Below, piece after piece: positions 1 through 6,529 of a stretch of DNA of 9,555 nucleotides. The translations under genes were made by a program, and so were the position numbers. The stretch comes from Planctomycetota bacterium. Its GTDB lineage: Bacteria; Planctomycetota; Phycisphaerae; WQYP01. The notes beneath the pieces were generated by a model, which made no database searches, was not told the DNA's origin, and was given only the letters and a program-made list of their open reading frames with translations. The DNA lies in NCBI GenBank assembly GCA_021785155.1, contig JAJYGE010000173.1, positions 1 through 9,555 on the forward strand, read 5' to 3'. Each line of letters starts with the position of its first letter. The first letter of the stretch is position 1.

Positions 1-1878
1 AGCTTGCAGTTCGCGGCGAACTTTATCGGCCATGAGCGTCTGGCCCTTTTCCCGAAGTCGCTTTTCCAGAAGTTTGCCCACCTGATACCAGTTGCTTTCG
101 TGCATAAACGGATCAGCCATGCGCGGAGGCGCTTTAATGCGCGACCAGGTAACTTCATAAAGCTTGGTTATTCGATTGCTGTGTTTCTGCTGGCGAAGAA
201 TGGCGACCGCCTGATGCAACGCGTTAAGAATAAATGGACCGGCATTGGCGTACTGGTTGATGACATCCATAAGATAAATCCCGGCGCGATTGTAATGACC
301 GGCCTTGCGCCATAGTTGCGCCTGCATCATTCGCACTTCCGCCGCGAGATCAAAACGTGTTGGCGCAAAGATTCTGAACGCCCGATTCCAGAATTGGTTT
401 TGCTGTCTGGGATTTTTGACGGACATGATCATCGGCTGCACCACCGCCATGGCAAAGTCAGGATACCGCTGCCCGCAGAGTCGCATCAGTGCGCCGGCCC
501 AGAGCGTTTTTTCCGCCAGCGTCAGCTTGCCCTTCGAAGCCAGATACCCCACGAGCATCCAGGATTCAGCATAACCATCACATTGATGCACAGAGCGTTT
601 CAAAAGCGCTAACTGCACGGGCACGCTGTTGCCAAGTGCTTTGGGGGTGCAGCCATAAACTTCCGCCGGTAAAGCCGGGGGAGAGAAGGTTCCGTGCGTG
701 GCGGAAAAGGACAACAGGCGCAAGGCGGCATCGGTGAGAACGACAGCATTCCACCGTTGGCGCTGTGTGGTACCGATGAATTGGCTGGAAAGCGACATAA
801 ACGAGTCAGGCTCATGGCGTCGGGTAATGGGATTTTGTACCACACCAACGACGCCGCGATATTCGGTATACCGGCCGACGTTAAAATTCCATGCCGCCTG
901 ATTGCCCACCTGCTGCAGAAAGCCCACCCAGGCATGACCTACCACGCTGGACATACCGACGTCATAAGCCGTCGGTATACCGATGGCCTTACCGACTTGA
1001 GAAGCAAAAAAGGCCTGATCGGCACAGACGCCGCCGTATTGCAATATGTTCGGAAGGTTATATCCCTTGATGTCCACTGTTTTTTTGGTGCCGTGCAGAT
1101 ACGTGCTGTAATCATAGGGTACACGGAAAAACAACTGCCCGACCATCGAATCACCATGGTATTTATCCAACGCCCATATCATGCTGCGAATGCTGGAGCA
1201 GGAATCCACCACATAAATCAGTAATCTGGCCGGTACATTGCGAATACCGAAATACATCGACCGCTGATAACGGACGTAATATTTGAACAATGCCACGGGA
1301 TCTGGTGAATGGACGGTATTTTCATTTATGTGCATTGTCAGCGGCTTATACAACACCGCGCATATCGCGGCCGTCAGGTTCGGATAGGCTACAACCATGG
1401 GGCCCAGCGCACGGCGCATTGCGGCAAGGCGATGATACACCTGTGCCAAGTTCTGTTGCCCGGGAGCATTAAGAAATACCAGCGTGGCTGCAAGTTCATG
1501 GTTGGCCATGAGAAACTTCAACATTTTCATGCGGTGTTGATGATTGGAAATGGAAGACAACTGGCTGACAAGCCGACGGGCGAAATCCGCATGGCGAAGT
1601 GCGGCCAGACCATTACGTGGCATGTAGGCGATGACCTGATCTTCCAACTGCCCCAATTTCTTCCGGGCTGTGTCAAATTCCCCATTTTCGGCCAGAGTAT
1701 TCAAATCTTTTTTAATCTGCTGATCGGTCCATCGTATAAGACTGATGCGTTTCACTCGTTGACCGGTCGCCGTTTTTCCGCCCGCGGGCGATGCGGCAGC
1801 CGCAATGCTGTAATGGCTTGTCAGCATTGATCCGGCACATGCTAAAGCGATTGCCCATGTGCGAGTATTGAATTTCAT
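1..1878 (-). CDS. Exported transglutaminase-like protein with helical repeat C-terminus (partial, 3' end outside window)
   Basis: Reading the minus strand from ATG at 1878 gives 626 codons without a stop, running off the left edge. The N-terminus is a typical signal peptide: MKFNTR, a hydrophobic stretch at about residues 8-24, and an Ala-rich cleavage region near 28-33. A papain-fold transglutaminase-like core is visible: YGGVCADQA with Cys285, then GIPTAYDVG, then VVGHAWVGF with His315, then a Trp-rich strand AWNFNVGRY at 328-337. The third triad position, normally Asp, appears to be Asn331 or Asn333. Residues about 400-626 are helix-rich with TPR-like spacing (LTLAEKTLWAGALM; AEVRMMQAQLW; ALHQAVAILRQQ). 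The start is supported by GGAG (complement of 1886-1889) 7 nt upstream. Members of the superfamily are proteases, cross-linkers or inactive binding domains; which applies here cannot be told. Gene and fold are well supported, function is open. Confidence 0.85.
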   Translation of the reverse strand, partial: MKFNTRTWAIALACAGSMLTSHYSIAAAASPAGGKTATGQRVKRISLIRWTDQQIKKDLNTLAENGEFDTARKKLGQLEDQVIAYMPRNGLAALRHADFARRLVSQLSSISNHQHRMKMLKFLMANHELAATLVFLNAPGQQNLAQVYHRLAAMRRALGPMVVAYPNLTAAICAVLYKPLTMHINENTVHSPDPVALFKYYVRYQRSMYFGIRNVPARLLIYVVDSCSSIRSMIWALDKYHGDSMVGQLFFRVPYDYSTYLHGTKKTVDIKGYNLPNILQYGGVCADQAFFASQVGKAIGIPTAYDVGMSSVVGHAWVGFLQQVGNQAAWNFNVGRYTEYRGVVGVVQNPITRRHEPDSFMSLSSQFIGTTQRQRWNAVVLTDAALRLLSFSATHGTFSPPALPAEVYGCTPKALGNSVPVQLALLKRSVHQCDGYAESWMLVGYLASKGKLTLAEKTLWAGALMRLCGQRYPDFAMAVVQPMIMSVKNPRQQNQFWNRAFRIFAPTRFDLAAEVRMMQAQLWRKAGHYNRAGIYLMDVINQYANAGPFILNALHQAVAILRQQKHSNRITKLYEVTWSRIKAPPRMADPFMHESNWYQVGKLLEKRLREKGQTLMADKVRRELQA

Positions 1879-2068
1879 CCGTATTCTCCATGCCATGGAA
1901 GGGTCCATCAATATACGCTTCTTTGTGCTTCCAGCAAAATGCGCAACGCCCTGGTTTCCTCACGTTTCAATTCCCAGACGCGCCATTTAAGGGAATCGCG
2001 TTTGATCGAGTTACCGAGGATGGGCCATTTTCATACAGCCAGCACAATTTTCATTATAATCGTTTTCC
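1879..2068. promoter_or_regulatory. Divergent intergenic region
   Basis: This stretch lies between the minus-strand transglutaminase-like gene and the plus-strand membrane protein, so it must hold promoters for both. On the plus strand a perfect TATAAT sits at 2055-2060. On the minus strand a TATATT (complement of 1910-1915) with a poor -35 lies about 32 nt before the start codon at 1878 and is only a weak candidate. No operator-like palindrome was found. A short minus-strand open frame at 1908-2030 is discussed as a finding. Confidence 0.5.
2055..2060 (+). promoter_or_regulatory. Consensus -10 box for the membrane protein gene
   Basis: TATAAT matches the sigma-70 consensus exactly. A -35 at normal spacing is poor (CATACA at 2032-2037, 17-bp spacer, three matches to TTGACA). 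Transcription would begin around 2067-2069, right at the start codon at 2069, so the mRNA would have almost no leader. Confidence 0.5.
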
Positions 2069-2803
2069 ATGGCGGCAATAAATGAAAAATATATGATCGC
2101 GGCTTTTCCCCTGCCGATGGGTTTAATACTTCTGCCGCTGATCCACAGTGCGGGATACGATCCGGGACAACGGGCATCAGCGGTGGCAGGCTGGATGTTG
2201 CTGCTGTTGGTTGCACAAAGCATTACCGCGATCATGGCGGGCGCATTATGCCGCGATTTTCGATGGTTTTGTCGCGCGGGGATTATTTCCGGCGCGGCGG
2301 CGATGTCGGCCGAAGCGTTGGGGTGCGCAGCGGGGCTGATTCCCGCGGGGGTTATACTGCAAACTGGGGCAGTATTTATCGGATGGGGCCTTTTTTGCAC
2401 CGCCTTGGCCAGCCGCATAGGCTCCTGGAGCTTCGGCCTGACTGTTCCGGCAGGAATAACGATCGCGAGCATGTTGATTTTCTCCCCGGTCCTATTGACA
2501 CCACTTTTTTTGGCTTTGCAACATTCATGGCCACATTGGCCCTGGCTGGCGGAGATACTGGTCAATATTTCCCCCGCGATATGGATGATTAACGCGCTGG
2601 CCACGGGCATACATTACAACTGGTTTATCTGGTTTCACGCGCCGATGATGTATCAGCATGTGGTGCTGGGACAAAATACGCTTATGCCAAGGCTGTGGCC
2701 ATGGTGGTTGGCGTGTGCGGCGGCGGGCGTTGCCGGAATTATCATGGCGGCAGCGCCAAGGCGCTCGCAGGGTGCATCGTGTACCGATTCAGATGTGCCA
2801 TAG
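2069..2803 (+). CDS. Hypothetical seven-helix integral membrane protein
   Basis: This 244-residue protein is strongly hydrophobic. Likely membrane segments are about residues 9-29, 37-60, 69-91, 93-114, 122-150, 158-179 and 209-229. There is no signal peptide and no large soluble domain. The polar C-terminal tail begins after APRR near 229-232. A short NISPAIW motif at 166-172 resembles loops of some ABC-2-type permeases, but this is too little to assign a family, and no ATPase gene is adjacent. No Shine-Dalgarno sequence precedes ATG 2069 or the next in-frame ATG at 2093; a TATAAT lies just upstream, suggesting a leaderless message. The opposite-strand frame here lacks any protein character. 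I do not recognise the function. It is probably transcribed alone, because the next gene has its own promoter. Confidence 0.75.
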   Translation: MAAINEKYMIAAFPLPMGLILLPLIHSAGYDPGQRASAVAGWMLLLLVAQSITAIMAGALCRDFRWFCRAGIISGAAAMSAEALGCAAGLIPAGVILQTGAVFIGWGLFCTALASRIGSWSFGLTVPAGITIASMLIFSPVLLTPLFLALQHSWPHWPWLAEILVNISPAIWMINALATGIHYNWFIWFHAPMMYQHVVLGQNTLMPRLWPWWLACAAAGVAGIIMAAAPRRSQGASCTDSDVP

Positions 2804-2851
2804 ACGGCATTTATGCGGCCCGCTACCGTGCGTTAAGCGCGGAGCTTGTGG

Positions 2852-2889
2852 ATTATACCGCTGCCGTCGGCGGGAGTTTGCGGTATAAT
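2852..2889. promoter_or_regulatory. Perfect 10-bp inverted repeat overlapping a -10 box (candidate operator)
   Basis: The left arm ATTATACCGC (2852-2861) is the exact reverse complement of the right arm GCGGTATAAT (2880-2889), with an 18-bp spacer. The right arm contains TATAAT (2884-2889), the best -10 for the hydrolase gene starting at 2921. The left arm gives the same TATAAT on the minus strand. There is no good -35 at normal distance (CTGCCG at 2861-2866). A repressor or activator binding both arms would directly control the promoter. It could also be a pair of outward-facing -10 boxes. Confidence 0.5.
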
Positions 2890-2908
2890 TTTGGCGTAAC
2901 GGTTTTGC

Positions 2909-2912
2909 GGAG
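2909..2912 (+). promoter_or_regulatory. Ribosome binding site that fixes the start of the hydrolase gene
   Basis: GGAG lies 8 nt before ATG 2921, the ideal spacing. An in-frame TTG at 2915 is only 2 nt from it and the next ATG (2927) is 14 nt away, so ATG 2921 is preferred. Confidence 0.7.
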
Positions 2913-2920
2913 ACTTGTTC

Positions 2921-5167
2921 ATGCGTATGGCGTTATCGACTTTACGGTTGACAGTTTATCGGGCATTGGCAGGCGTGGCATGGATGGCTGCGGCACTGGC
3001 GGGCGTAAATGGAGCGTCTGGCGCGAATGCAAAAACCGCGCTGCGGGCGGAAGTTAATCCGAACACCGGCGTTTATACACTGCAAAGCATTTCCCCGGCA
3101 TGGACGTTTACCGGTTCTGTCCCGGCTCCCGTGCAGGCGTTGCACCGTACAACGGGCAAAGACCGCATCGGGGCGTATCGGCAGGTGCGATTTGACTGGC
3201 TTTATAAAGGCAAACTGGTTTCGGGCGCCATTCGCACATATCGCACAGTTCCGGTGGCGCAATTTATTCTCACGTTTCAACAGGCAACGGCCCATCCGCA
3301 AATTCCATTTCCTGATTTCACGTCTGAACCGCATGGCCTGCATATTCTCAGCTATCGCAATAACTCCTTCGCACCGCCGCAGTTTTCGGCGGGACAGTCC
3401 GGTACACCCTGGCTGCTGTTTGATAACCATTACAATGCCGCCATTATTTCTCCCGCCCGGCATTTCACAATTATGACCATGCGTGGTAACGGTATAAGCC
3501 ACACGCTGGTGCGATTGAATCAGAATGTTGCGGCGGTAGGGGCCAAATTCCAGATTCGCAGCATCATGGTCATCACGCATGGAATTAATCATGCGTATGA
3601 TGTATGGGGGCCGGCGCTGACGAGCTTAGGTGGCAAAACGCGGCCGAGTAATGAGGCCGCACCTGTGCTGCGTTATCTGGGCTATTGGACGGATAACGGC
3701 GCAACATATTATTACCATTTTAAGCCAAAACTGGGCTATGCCGGCACGATACTGGCGGAAAAGCGTCATTTGCGGGCGCGACATATTCCGATTCATTATC
3801 TGGAATTGGACAGTTGGTGGTATCGCAAAGATTCCACCAATTATCTTGGCAAAAAAGCCCGTCCCATGCTGCCGAAATATGAGCACCAGGACTGGGCCAA
3901 GTTTGGCGGCGTGACGCATTACACCGCAAGCCGACATTTATTTCCCAAAGGGTTGGAAGCGTTTGATCGGCAGGCGGGTATGCCGCTGGTGGTACACGGG
4001 CGGTGGATCAGCAAGAAAAGTCCATATCACAAGCGGTATAAAATCATCGGCATAGCACCGGTGGATTTGCGCTATTGGAATCATATTGCAACGTATCTGC
4101 ATGATAATGGCGTGGAAACGTATTTGCAGGACTGGCAGAGCACCATCGCCCGATATTCCGATTTTTTCTCAAACGTAACCGCCGGGCATGATTTTTATCA
4201 CAATATGGCCAAAGGCATGGCGGCGCACGGCATAACGGTCATGTATTGCATGCCGTTGCCGTGCGAATTGCTGGAATCATCGGAATTAAACAATGTCATG
4301 GCGACGCGGGTCAGCAATGATATTTTTATCCGTCCAAGATTTTATGCATGCTTGTTTACCTCCCGATTGGCCGGCGCGCTGGGCCTTTGGCCATGGGATG
4401 ATGTGTGCATGTCCTGGCGCACGGATAATGTGCTGTTGCAGAATCTTTCAGCGGGGGTGGTGGGCTTCGGCGATCCGATCGGCAAAGAAAATCGCACCAA
4501 CCTGATGCGTACCTGCCGCAGCGATGGCGTGCTGATCAAGCCGGATGTGCCGATTGTACCCATTGATCGGGCGTATCTGGATGGGGCGTTGCATGTTCAC
4601 GCACCGGTCATTGCCCGGACATACACCCATCAGGATGGGGTGAAAACAGCGTATGTATTCGCGTTTGCCCCCAGGCCACAGGATAAAAAGGCTGTTATTT
4701 TTTCCGCGCATGATATTGGCCTGAAGGGGGCCATGTATGTCTATAATTATTTTACCGGAGCGTCCGCGCGTCTCTCCGCGGGACAGAAGTTTACCGGTGC
4801 GTTAGGCGCTGATAACGCGGCGTATTATGTATGCGCGTCGCCGGGGGCGGCGGGTATTGCGTTTATGGGGCAACGCGGGAAGTTTGTGGGCACTGGCCGG
4901 GCGAGAATACCATCACTGGCCAATCTGCCGAGCGCTTTAATGGCGTCGGTAGCCTTTGCACCCGGAGAGGATGTTGTCACACTGCACGGCTTTGCGCCAT
5001 ATAAGCCAACGGTGACGGTGCATGGTGGTATGGCGGGGGCAGTGATGTATAACCGGGCAACGCAGCACTTTGTAGTGCGCGTTTCGCCGTCCATTACCGC
5101 ACCGATGCGCGAAATTGATGGCAGTGTGGTGAAGGAAGTGGACGTGGTTTTCAGCCGGGCCAAGTAA
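2921..5167 (+). CDS. Secreted glycoside-hydrolase-like protein (GH36/GH31-like TIM barrel, tentative)
   Basis: The product has 748 residues. Residues 1-33 form a signal peptide: MRMALSTLR, a hydrophobic core, and an Ala/Gly-rich cleavage region (GVNGASGANA). About 35-240 looks like an all-beta N-terminal domain. A barrel follows: LGYWTDNGATYYYH (G254-Y255-W256-T257-D258-N259-G260), then YLELDSWWY with Asp297, YLQDWQS with Asp404, WPWDDV with Asp493-494 and SWRTDN with Asp502. About 575-748 is again beta-rich. This arrangement (beta domain, barrel, beta domain, acidic residues at strand ends) fits retaining alpha-glycosidases of the GH31/GH36 type. By analogy Asp404 could be the nucleophile and Asp502 the acid/base; that is inference. 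The classical KxD motif of GH36 is absent. The protein probably acts on a polysaccharide or glycan outside the cytoplasm. msrB follows after 19 nt. Confidence 0.6.
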   Translation: MRMALSTLRLTVYRALAGVAWMAAALAGVNGASGANAKTALRAEVNPNTGVYTLQSISPAWTFTGSVPAPVQALHRTTGKDRIGAYRQVRFDWLYKGKLVSGAIRTYRTVPVAQFILTFQQATAHPQIPFPDFTSEPHGLHILSYRNNSFAPPQFSAGQSGTPWLLFDNHYNAAIISPARHFTIMTMRGNGISHTLVRLNQNVAAVGAKFQIRSIMVITHGINHAYDVWGPALTSLGGKTRPSNEAAPVLRYLGYWTDNGATYYYHFKPKLGYAGTILAEKRHLRARHIPIHYLELDSWWYRKDSTNYLGKKARPMLPKYEHQDWAKFGGVTHYTASRHLFPKGLEAFDRQAGMPLVVHGRWISKKSPYHKRYKIIGIAPVDLRYWNHIATYLHDNGVETYLQDWQSTIARYSDFFSNVTAGHDFYHNMAKGMAAHGITVMYCMPLPCELLESSELNNVMATRVSNDIFIRPRFYACLFTSRLAGALGLWPWDDVCMSWRTDNVLLQNLSAGVVGFGDPIGKENRTNLMRTCRSDGVLIKPDVPIVPIDRAYLDGALHVHAPVIARTYTHQDGVKTAYVFAFAPRPQDKKAVIFSAHDIGLKGAMYVYNYFTGASARLSAGQKFTGALGADNAAYYVCASPGAAGIAFMGQRGKFVGTGRARIPSLANLPSALMASVAFAPGEDVVTLHGFAPYKPTVTVHGGMAGAVMYNRATQHFVVRVSPSITAPMREIDGSVVKEVDVVFSRAK

Positions 5168-5186
5168 AACAGAAAAGGAATTTTCC

Positions 5187-5651
5187 ATGGCATTAGTCTC
5201 GAAAGATGCAGGCGGCTCGAGCGTGTCAAAATCCGGCCATGACATAACAGCGTTGACGGAAAGCCGAATCAATGAACTGGCGGAAAAATTAACGCCGGAA
5301 GAACGCCGCGTTATGCTGGACCATGGCACCGAACCCCCGTTCTGTGGCGGCTTGCTGCACAACAAGGTTGATGGGGTGTATGTCTGTCGGCTCTGCGGGT
5401 TGCCTTTGTTCAAATCTCAGACAAAGTTTGAATCCCACACCGGATGGCCGAGCTTTTATGAACCCTTTGATCCGGATCATGTGCAGAATATTGTCGATGA
5501 AAGCTTCGGGATGGTTCGCACCGAAATTCGATGCCGGCGCTGCGGCAGCCACCTGGGCCATGTATTCGAAGATGGGCCGGCTCCGACCGGCAAACGGTTT
5601 TGCCTCAATACTGTGGCACTGGAGTTTCAGACCATTGAATCCGGGAGTTGA
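5187..5651 (+). CDS. msrB: Peptide methionine-R-sulfoxide reductase
   Basis: The 154-residue product covers the whole MsrB (SelR) domain from about residue 32. It reduces the R-epimer of methionine sulfoxide in proteins, normally recycled by thioredoxin. Visible landmarks are HGTEPPFCGG, two zinc-binding CxxC pairs (Cys67/Cys70 and Cys116/Cys119), the substrate motif TGWPSFYEP, CGSHLGHVFEDGP, and the active site RFCLNTVALEF with catalytic Cys139 (usually RYCxNS). The Cys used for recycling in many MsrBs (SGCGWPSF in E. coli) is Thr here (SHTGWPSF), while an extra Cys53 sits in EPPFCG. About 25 residues of polar N-terminal extension precede the domain. No signal peptide is seen, so it should be cytoplasmic. 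AAGGA at 5175-5179 lies 7 nt before ATG. Its closeness to the upstream hydrolase gene suggests a shared transcript. Confidence 0.95.
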   Translation: MALVSKDAGGSSVSKSGHDITALTESRINELAEKLTPEERRVMLDHGTEPPFCGGLLHNKVDGVYVCRLCGLPLFKSQTKFESHTGWPSFYEPFDPDHVQNIVDESFGMVRTEIRCRRCGSHLGHVFEDGPAPTGKRFCLNTVALEFQTIESGS

Positions 5652-5692
5652 AGCGGACCGCCCGGTGCGTGAAGTGATACTTTAATTTTGTT

Positions 5693-5699
5693 AAGGGAG
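5693..5699 (+). promoter_or_regulatory. Strong ribosome binding site supporting a GTG start
   Basis: AAGGGAG is nearly complementary to the 16S 3' end and lies 8 nt before GTG 5708. It supports this non-ATG start. No in-frame ATG is available before the transmembrane segment. Confidence 0.75.
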
Positions 5700-5707
5700 T
5701 TTTTGCC

Positions 5708-6529
5708 GTGCATAAAAAATTACGAAAATCATTGGTTTATGTAATCCTGCTGGCGCTGGTGCTGATTGCGGCTGTCTGGTTTTCCATTGATGGTATTTTG
5801 CGCAGCCAGATTCAGAGCCGGGCCACAGCCGCTCTGGGCACCAAAACCACGTTGGCGGACGCACAATTAAGCATCCTCGGCGGCAGTCTGGCTCTGACGG
5901 GGCTGACGGTGGATAATCTCAAGGGATATACTGCCCCGCACCTGCTGACCATGCAGTCATGCGGAGCGACCGTGAGCCTGCACAGCCTGCTGACCAAAAC
6001 CGTGGTGATAAAGCTTATCACTATTACGGGGCTGCATATTTCCATGGATCAAAATGGCTTATCCAATAATCTGATGGCGGAAATAAACCACCTGAATAAT
6101 CAGCAAAGCTCGGCCACAACGGCAAAACCCACGAAAGGCTCAGGCGGAAAAGCTCTGGAGATTACCAAAGTGGTGCTGTTAAACACGGTGGTGCGCCTTG
6201 ATGCCTCTCTGCTGCCGGGCCAGAAAGGCGTTCCGATTGTTATTACGTTGCCCCGAATGGTGATTAATCAACCGACCAACCCCAACGGGCGGCCATTGCG
6301 GATGGCTGGCCTGATGGAACAGATTCTAATAGAAATTGCCAAGAACGTGGCGAATAATCCGGCCATTCCGGCTCCCGTGCGCACCACACTGGACGCTGCC
6401 GCGACTTTAATTGGCTCCGGTGCCGGCACGCTCATTCACGGGGCGGGCCAGGCTGTTACTGGTGCGGTGAATTCTCTGGGGCATTTGTTTGGTGCCGGCA
6501 CCGGCGGTACCAACGGAGGCACGAAGTGA
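5708..6529 (+). CDS. Membrane-anchored AsmA-like protein
   Basis: The 273-residue product begins MHKKLRKS followed by one transmembrane helix (about 8-27), leaving the rest on the periplasmic side. After the helix come IDGILRSQIQSRATAALG and beta-strand-rich segments typical of AsmA/DUF748-type N-termini: LADAQLSILGGSLALTGLTVDN, then a VVIKLITITGLHI strand. About 110-135 is a polar Asn/Gln-rich linker. The C-terminal 50 residues are Ala/Gly/Thr-rich with amphipathic helices (TTLDAAATLIG, LIHGAGQAVTG) and a GTGGTNGGTK tail. AsmA-family proteins act in the inner membrane/periplasm in lipid transport and outer-membrane assembly; this one is far shorter than the classical proteins, so only the general type is claimed. 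The stop codon overlaps the GTG of the next gene, so translation is probably coupled. Confidence 0.6.
   Translation: MHKKLRKSLVYVILLALVLIAAVWFSIDGILRSQIQSRATAALGTKTTLADAQLSILGGSLALTGLTVDNLKGYTAPHLLTMQSCGATVSLHSLLTKTVVIKLITITGLHISMDQNGLSNNLMAEINHLNNQQSSATTAKPTKGSGGKALEITKVVLLNTVVRLDASLLPGQKGVPIVITLPRMVINQPTNPNGRPLRMAGLMEQILIEIAKNVANNPAIPAPVRTTLDAAATLIGSGAGTLIHGAGQAVTGAVNSLGHLFGAGTGGTNGGTK
6515..6519 (+). promoter_or_regulatory. Ribosome binding site inside the end of the AsmA-like gene
   Basis: GGAGG lies 6 nt before GTG 6526, within the last codons of the upstream gene. With the 4-nt GTGA overlap it supports the GTG start of the transporter. Confidence 0.7.

Noticed and set aside
694..1224. 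176-codon plus-strand frame over the left part
   Set aside because: The minus strand is open for 626 codons with a signal peptide and catalytic motifs across the same bases; the plus-strand frame is its shadow.
2011..2610. 199-codon open frame on the minus strand opposite the membrane protein
   Set aside because: Its translation is low in hydrophobic order and rich in Ala/Pro/His without motifs, while the plus strand gives a coherent seven-helix protein; it is a shadow frame.
2942..3592. 216-codon minus-strand frame inside the hydrolase gene
   Set aside because: Arg/Cys-rich, no domain character, and fully covered by the signal peptide and beta domain of the plus-strand gene.
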